From NCBI GenBank assembly GCA_023053545.1, contig JAKZAN010000005.1:11222001-11286000 (forward strand): 64,000 nucleotides of DNA. The letters are read 5' to 3'. Below, one piece after another: positions 59,598 through 64,000 of the stretch; within the stretch, counting starts at the first letter, position 1; each line of letters begins with the position of its first letter. This DNA comes from Lepidurus packardi (lineage: Eukaryota; Arthropoda; Branchiopoda; Notostraca; Triopsidae). The position numbers and the translations under genes were made by a program. A model generated the notes under the pieces. It was not told where the DNA came from and did not search any database. It was given only the letters and a program-made list of their open reading frames with translations.

Positions 59598-62500
59598 TTA
59601 GTGCGCAGTAGAGTCCTCTAGTGGGGGAAACCAAAGTTCATAGACTCGATCAGCCTTGTATTTGATGACGGATTTTAGTTTGTATTCTCGGAATAGACAT
59701 ATAGCAAACGCGGCAACTTTGGTTTCGCAGTTTAGAAGCGTCAGGGTTCTCTGGGTACCGGCATCAGTCCCTGGCCACTTCATGGCCCGCTTGACAACAG
59801 CGTCAAAGCAGCCTTTCCTAGAATAGGGCCCGTTTTTGGTGCCGTAATTAGGTAGACCCAAGGTCTGAAGGTTCGGAACGTCCAGAACCACATTGAAAAA
59901 GGCCGAGTAAGGGTCCGGGTCTTCGAAAGATTGCCGTTGTACCTCTGTAAGTGGAACTGACGGTTTGGGACCGATGGATACTTTAGAAGTATCAGCTTTG
60001 GAACTGTATCCCAGGCCAACGGTCTTAAGGACACTGCATTGCTGCAAAGATTCCCGTATAGGGTGCAGCATGATCGCGGTCTTGTCTTGCCAAAACTTGG
60101 GAAGTAGAGTCAACTCTTGCAATGTTCTTCCACTGCTACGTGTCAAGGCTTGGAGTATCTGGCATTCGTAGGATTCAAACTTGACTTTCTGGCTTATTCT
60201 AATTTTACCGAGAATCAAGACGCGCAAATGGCAAATGGTTGAACTAAGCCAGTCAACAAAATTCGAGGAAATTACACAAGTATTCAATCTTAACTCCTCC
60301 AAGGTGAAGTTGGTGTTTTTCCAGGTAGGCAAGTCACTTACAATTCCACCCTTAAGAGTTAGTGTCACGTTTTCAAGAATAAGACTTCTTAGCCTGCAGT
60401 TTGCCCCATCCGGGTTTTGCAAGTAATTCGCTAGATAACTCGACTGCATAAAAAGTCACGAAGTTAGTAACTCCGTACCCGAAAGTAGATATTTAAGTTG
60501 CAAATAAAGCACTTACCTCGATATTGAAGCAGATATCCTCCAGCGACAGCGTCTGTAGTTTACTGCCAAGTATCCCCAGTACGAGATCACTCGCTTCGGA
60601 ATTCCTTATTGTACAGTTTATCTTAAGGTGCAAAGAGGTGAGACTGTCAGACGGGGAAAGTTGTCCTATTAGAGGTTTTATTGTATCGTATTTACACATG
60701 GACCTAAGAAATAACACATCATTCTGTGGTTCAAGAAAATTAAGTTTAAATTACGTGTTTGTCAAGCCCAGGTATTCTAACTGGGAGGTCCAATTTTTGG
60801 ACAAGGCTCCTATCACTCCTGTGTTTTCCTCTTCTGATTCAATTGACGTGCCTGGTCCTGAGAGATTGATTCGCTCTTTATTAACTATTTTAACTACAAT
60901 CTGTCTTTCTAATCAAAAGCTAGTGATCTAAATCCTTCATGACTATCGACGATGTTTGCCGAAATCAATGCTTGATGATAATCGACCATGATTGATGACG
61001 GTCGACAATGGCCGATGATTGCTCGTCGATAATCGACAATTATCCCCGATACTTGACGACGGGCGCCGATTCTCGTTGACCAGCCTGGTCTGTCGTGTAA
61101 AGTGACGGATCCGTCACTTTAGGAGCTGAGGCAAATTTGACCGAAAACAATATCAAGTCAAGACCGAATACCTCCTCACACCCCTGTAAATCGATTTATA
61201 ACCTGTTCATATCGAAACCATTTGTTACTTTCAATATGAACTTGACGACTAGTGAAAACGAACATGGCGAACATGAAGAAAACAACAATGAAAGTAGACT
61301 TCCGAAGAAGATAAGAACGTTACGGGATTGCTCAAAGTAACCTAACTTAACCTAACGTTCTTTGTTTGTGCCAACATAAAGTGAATAGCTCGTTTTGTGT
61401 TTATCTGGCGCCACCATCAGGGGGTGTGAAGCGCTATTCGGTCTGAACTTGATACGGTTTTCAGTCAAATTTGCCTCAGCTCCCTTCAGGAGACTGACGG
61501 ATCCGTCACTTTACACGACAGGCCAAGTTGCGTTGACAGTCATCGGTACTCGACGATTTCAACCATAAGCGTCGAAACTCGACATCGGTTGATATCGTGC
61601 TTGGTGATGGAGTTTTGGATACTTGTAGATGGAGCTGTGTATGTTAATCTAACCTACCCTACCAAACCATGCACCGAGAAAATACTGATATTATCTTACC
61701 TGCGCTATTTAGTTTGTAGTCGAAACGTTTTAATGGGCTGGGATGGGTTGGACTTCCCAATACTTCGGTCATATTTGGAACTAAAAAGGCCGGAGAAATC
61801 ATGTCATCAATCAATGGAATCCAAGTGTGATGGGAAAGTATGAAGCATTAGTAATTGTCTGTTAGCTTACTATGTTTAGCTGATGTCAGTGCCAAATGTG
61901 CCGGACACTTTTTCGAATGTAATAGCAACTTCAGATAACGAGTCAGATCTTTCATCGCATGCTTAGCTGAAGAAGTAGTCATGTTTACATCATGGGAAAT
62001 ATTCGCACATGATAAGCTTCCTAGATGAAATTCGGAATTGGTCATGGCTTTAACCAAAAGGTTCAGTTGTGGTATTGAACAGCGCGACAGATTTAAGGAA
62101 GGGTTGGTGTCTTCCCCGCCAGATGGACGTAATTCTTCATTTCTACCAACGCTCACTTCGTCGAATTTGTTTGCCAGTGACAACAACACCGCAATAGACT
62201 TCGAATCAAGAGGCATGTCTTTAAGAATGTGAATATGGTGTTTGTTTGGCGGAAGCAGCAGAAGTTTCTCTTTGATGACTCCGAAAGCTGACGTTGTCAG
62301 CCTTTCTGGTAGAACGGTTTCTAACTCGGAATATATCAAAGCTCGTGCGTTTGAATCCGAACCGACGTGTTGCCGGAAGTATATCTCGAGAAAAGACCAA
62401 CGTTCTAGACATTCTGGGGGAAACTTGATGTCTTGAAAGGTGTTCAACACTACTGTCTTGCTGTCCATGTCAAAGAGGAACTGCGAAAGTTCTTCGAAGC

Positions 62501-64000
62501 TGGTTTCTTTCCAAAAGAGATCCAGAAGAATATGTTCCGCGTCTTCCGTCTGATGAGCTTGACTCACGTAATACGCGGCAAGGAATTCGGCAGTAGTGCG
62601 ATGAGGAACCCGGTAGTAGGTCATGTGAGCATTTCGCTTGTTAATCATATGGTAAGACTCTCCCGAGTCTTCCAGTAGCACTCCTGCATCTACCAGTTGA
62701 GTAACTTTGGGGTGGTTTAGCTTGGCCATTTGGGGTGTTCCCGATAGTTGAAACAAGTTAAAGTACATGACATTTGTTTTCAAACCTTCAAGACACAACT
62801 TTCCGAACTCTTTGAAATAGTCTTTGTGATCGTCAAGGAACCGTGACTTTAAGTAGTCCCAGTCCCATTCTGCCACAGGATCCACATTCGATTCAGTATC
62901 CTCGACAGCCGATTCTGCTTTCTTGGTAGCAGAGCGGTACAGGTTGCGGTTGATCATGGCAAAGTAGAGACCGGACAGGGTTTCCGGTAGTTGGCGTTCC
63001 TGATACTCGCCAACCAAGCAACACAGCATTGCGCAAATCAACGGACATTTAGCCAAATTATTGTAAGGTCTGGTGTATAGTACTTTGCTTTCAAATTCTC
63101 TGAACTGCACTTGCGTAAGGCGTTTGCTTTTAGGTAGTGGTGGGTATCTCTCTTGGACATCTTTCAACTCGAGCAACATGGTTGGGTCAGATGTGAGATC
63201 CTCTTTTCTTATGTGGCCAGATTTGATTAAAATCTTGCTCACAGCTAACTTCATTTGATCGCTACTAAAGCCTTGTACCGCCAGAAGTAAAGCTTTCCCT
63301 TTGACTGAATCAGGCACGTGACCATATCTTGACGTAAGCACCACATGAGATCCACCCCATTTATCGCTCTTCATTATTTCGACTACGGCCCTCTTTGTGC
63401 AGACACTAGCCTCGTCGTACCCGTCCAAAATAATCAATATTTGTCCTGATTTGTTCCTCGCCAACGCATCCTTGAATGATATCACAGTCTTCTCGTCGTA
63501 GATGGATTCAATGTGGCTTTGGAGGTTGCTCTTATATTACGATTACATGAACAACGCATGTTAGCTTGCATAATAAGACCCTGTTAGATGAACTTACTTC
63601 ATTACCGATGTCGGCTAGTTTGACGACGTACAGTAGACGAATAGGATTCATGTAGCTTGCCTGAGCACACGAGTGTTTGTTACACCAATCCGATGCCAGT
63701 TTCAATGTCAGGGTGGTTTTTCCATAACCGGCGTCGCCTTCTATCAGGATGCGATAAGCGGCATGCTTAAAACGGATCTGGAAGGTGGGACAGTCATGGC
63801 GGTTTTGTGAACCTTAGTTTGAAGCAATACAAAATCACGATTCTAGGTTTCAATGTACTTGAGCATGCTGGAATAGCTTATTCAAAGAGAAAGTGATATC
63901 GTTATTGTGGTGGTTCATGGTCAATTTGGTATAGACTTGGTCAATGCTCCAAGTGTACTTCGGACACCAAGGCATTGTTGGTAGCCGGCACAGGGTATCC
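59598..64000 (-). CDS. NACHT-LRR (NLR-like) protein, 5' end outside window
   Basis: Seven exons: 64000-63859 (partial), 63777-63598, 63530-61871, 61780-61700, 60875-60755, 60703-60517, 60443-59598. They join in frame to about 1,070 residues. The order is a linker (WSIDQVYTKLTM), a P-loop EGDAGYGKTTL (Walker A), then ILIILDGYDEA (Walker B of the NACHT type) and LTSRYGHVPDS (sensor region). The NACHT-associated winged-helix region follows (NNLAKCPLICAMLCCLVGEY, FGKLCLEGL, YRVPHRTTAEFLAAYYVS). Irregular leucine-rich repeats come last (LEYLGLTN, LTSLHLKI, LQTLSLED, LRSLILENVTL, LEELRLNTCVIS). NLRs are cytosolic innate-immune sensors that oligomerise on ligand binding. The effector domain is beyond the window. 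Small exons are inferred from phase and splice sites. Confidence 0.9.
60935..61080. repeat. Degenerate ATCGAC/GATGATT repeats flanking the MITE
   Basis: The stretch left of the MITE is composed of phrases such as TATCGACGATG, TAATCGACCATGATTGATGA, GGTCGACAATGGCCGATGAT and AATCGACAATTATC. It continues right of the element (GTACTCGACGATTTCAACC). The MITE therefore inserted into a pre-existing ~20-bp degenerate minisatellite. Confidence 0.6.
61081..61530. mobile_element. MITE-like non-autonomous DNA transposon in an NLR intron
   Basis: A 450-bp element with long terminal inverted repeats: left end CAGCCTGGTCTGTCGTGTAA, right end (reverse complement) CAACTTGGCCTGTCGTGTAA. Homology extends about 100 bp inward on each side through GTGACGGATCCGTCA and GCTGAGGCAAATTTGA. 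It is flanked by a 7-bp direct repeat CGTTGAC (61074-61080 and 61531-61537), the likely target-site duplication. The CA-terminus recalls hAT or P-type elements, but 7 bp is not their usual 8. The ORF inside (61137-61340) is not a transposase. Confidence 0.8.

Noticed and set aside
61137..61340. 67-codon ORF inside the MITE
   Set aside because: Too short for a transposase and overlaps the inverted repeat; part of the non-autonomous element.

Overview
The window is eukaryotic nuclear DNA. Nearly every gene is split by short GT-AG introns, many of 50-200 bp and some of 1-3 kb, and the intergenic DNA is AT-rich with homopolymer runs. Two membrane-anchored zona pellucida (ZP) proteins of the cuticlin/Dumpy type and a CLIP-type serine protease homologue point to an arthropod. 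A NACHT-LRR gene at the right edge is unexpected for an insect, so a non-insect arthropod such as a springtail is my guess (inference, not shown by the sequence). All exon structures were rebuilt by hand from splice sites, reading phase and remembered family patterns.

Region 1 (1-20.6 kb) is a dense housekeeping cluster. It holds the start of a nose-resistant-to-fluoxetine-type protein (-), a DHRS7B-like short-chain dehydrogenase (+), TMEM11 (-), RNPS1 (+), the secretory kinase FAM20C (+), MND1 (+), CCZ1 (-) and glyoxalase II/HAGH (+). TMEM11/RNPS1 and CCZ1/HAGH are head-to-head pairs about 260 and 325 bp apart and probably share bidirectional promoters.

Region 2 (20.9-30.8 kb, minus strand) holds ZP protein 1 and a catalytically dead CLIP-domain serine protease homologue (Ser to Gly). 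ZP protein 1 contains a tandemly duplicated splice acceptor that creates two potential 24-nt micro-exons.

Region 3 (30.8-44.2 kb) is gene-poor and repeat-rich. It has a secreted TULIP/group-7-allergen-like gene whose probable last exon lies on the opposite strand, a triplicated TATA-containing repeat, a cluster of TGACGTCA sites, and a small unidentified acidic-tailed gene.

Region 4 (44.2-49.7 kb, minus) is ZP protein 2, with a furin site, a transmembrane segment and a long cytoplasmic tail. Its first intron carries a recurrent ~20-bp motif.

Region 5 (49.8-59.6 kb) has no gene I can support, only tandem and dispersed repeats.

Region 6 (59.6 kb to the end, minus) is a NACHT-LRR (NLR-like) gene that runs off the window, with a MITE-like element in one intron.
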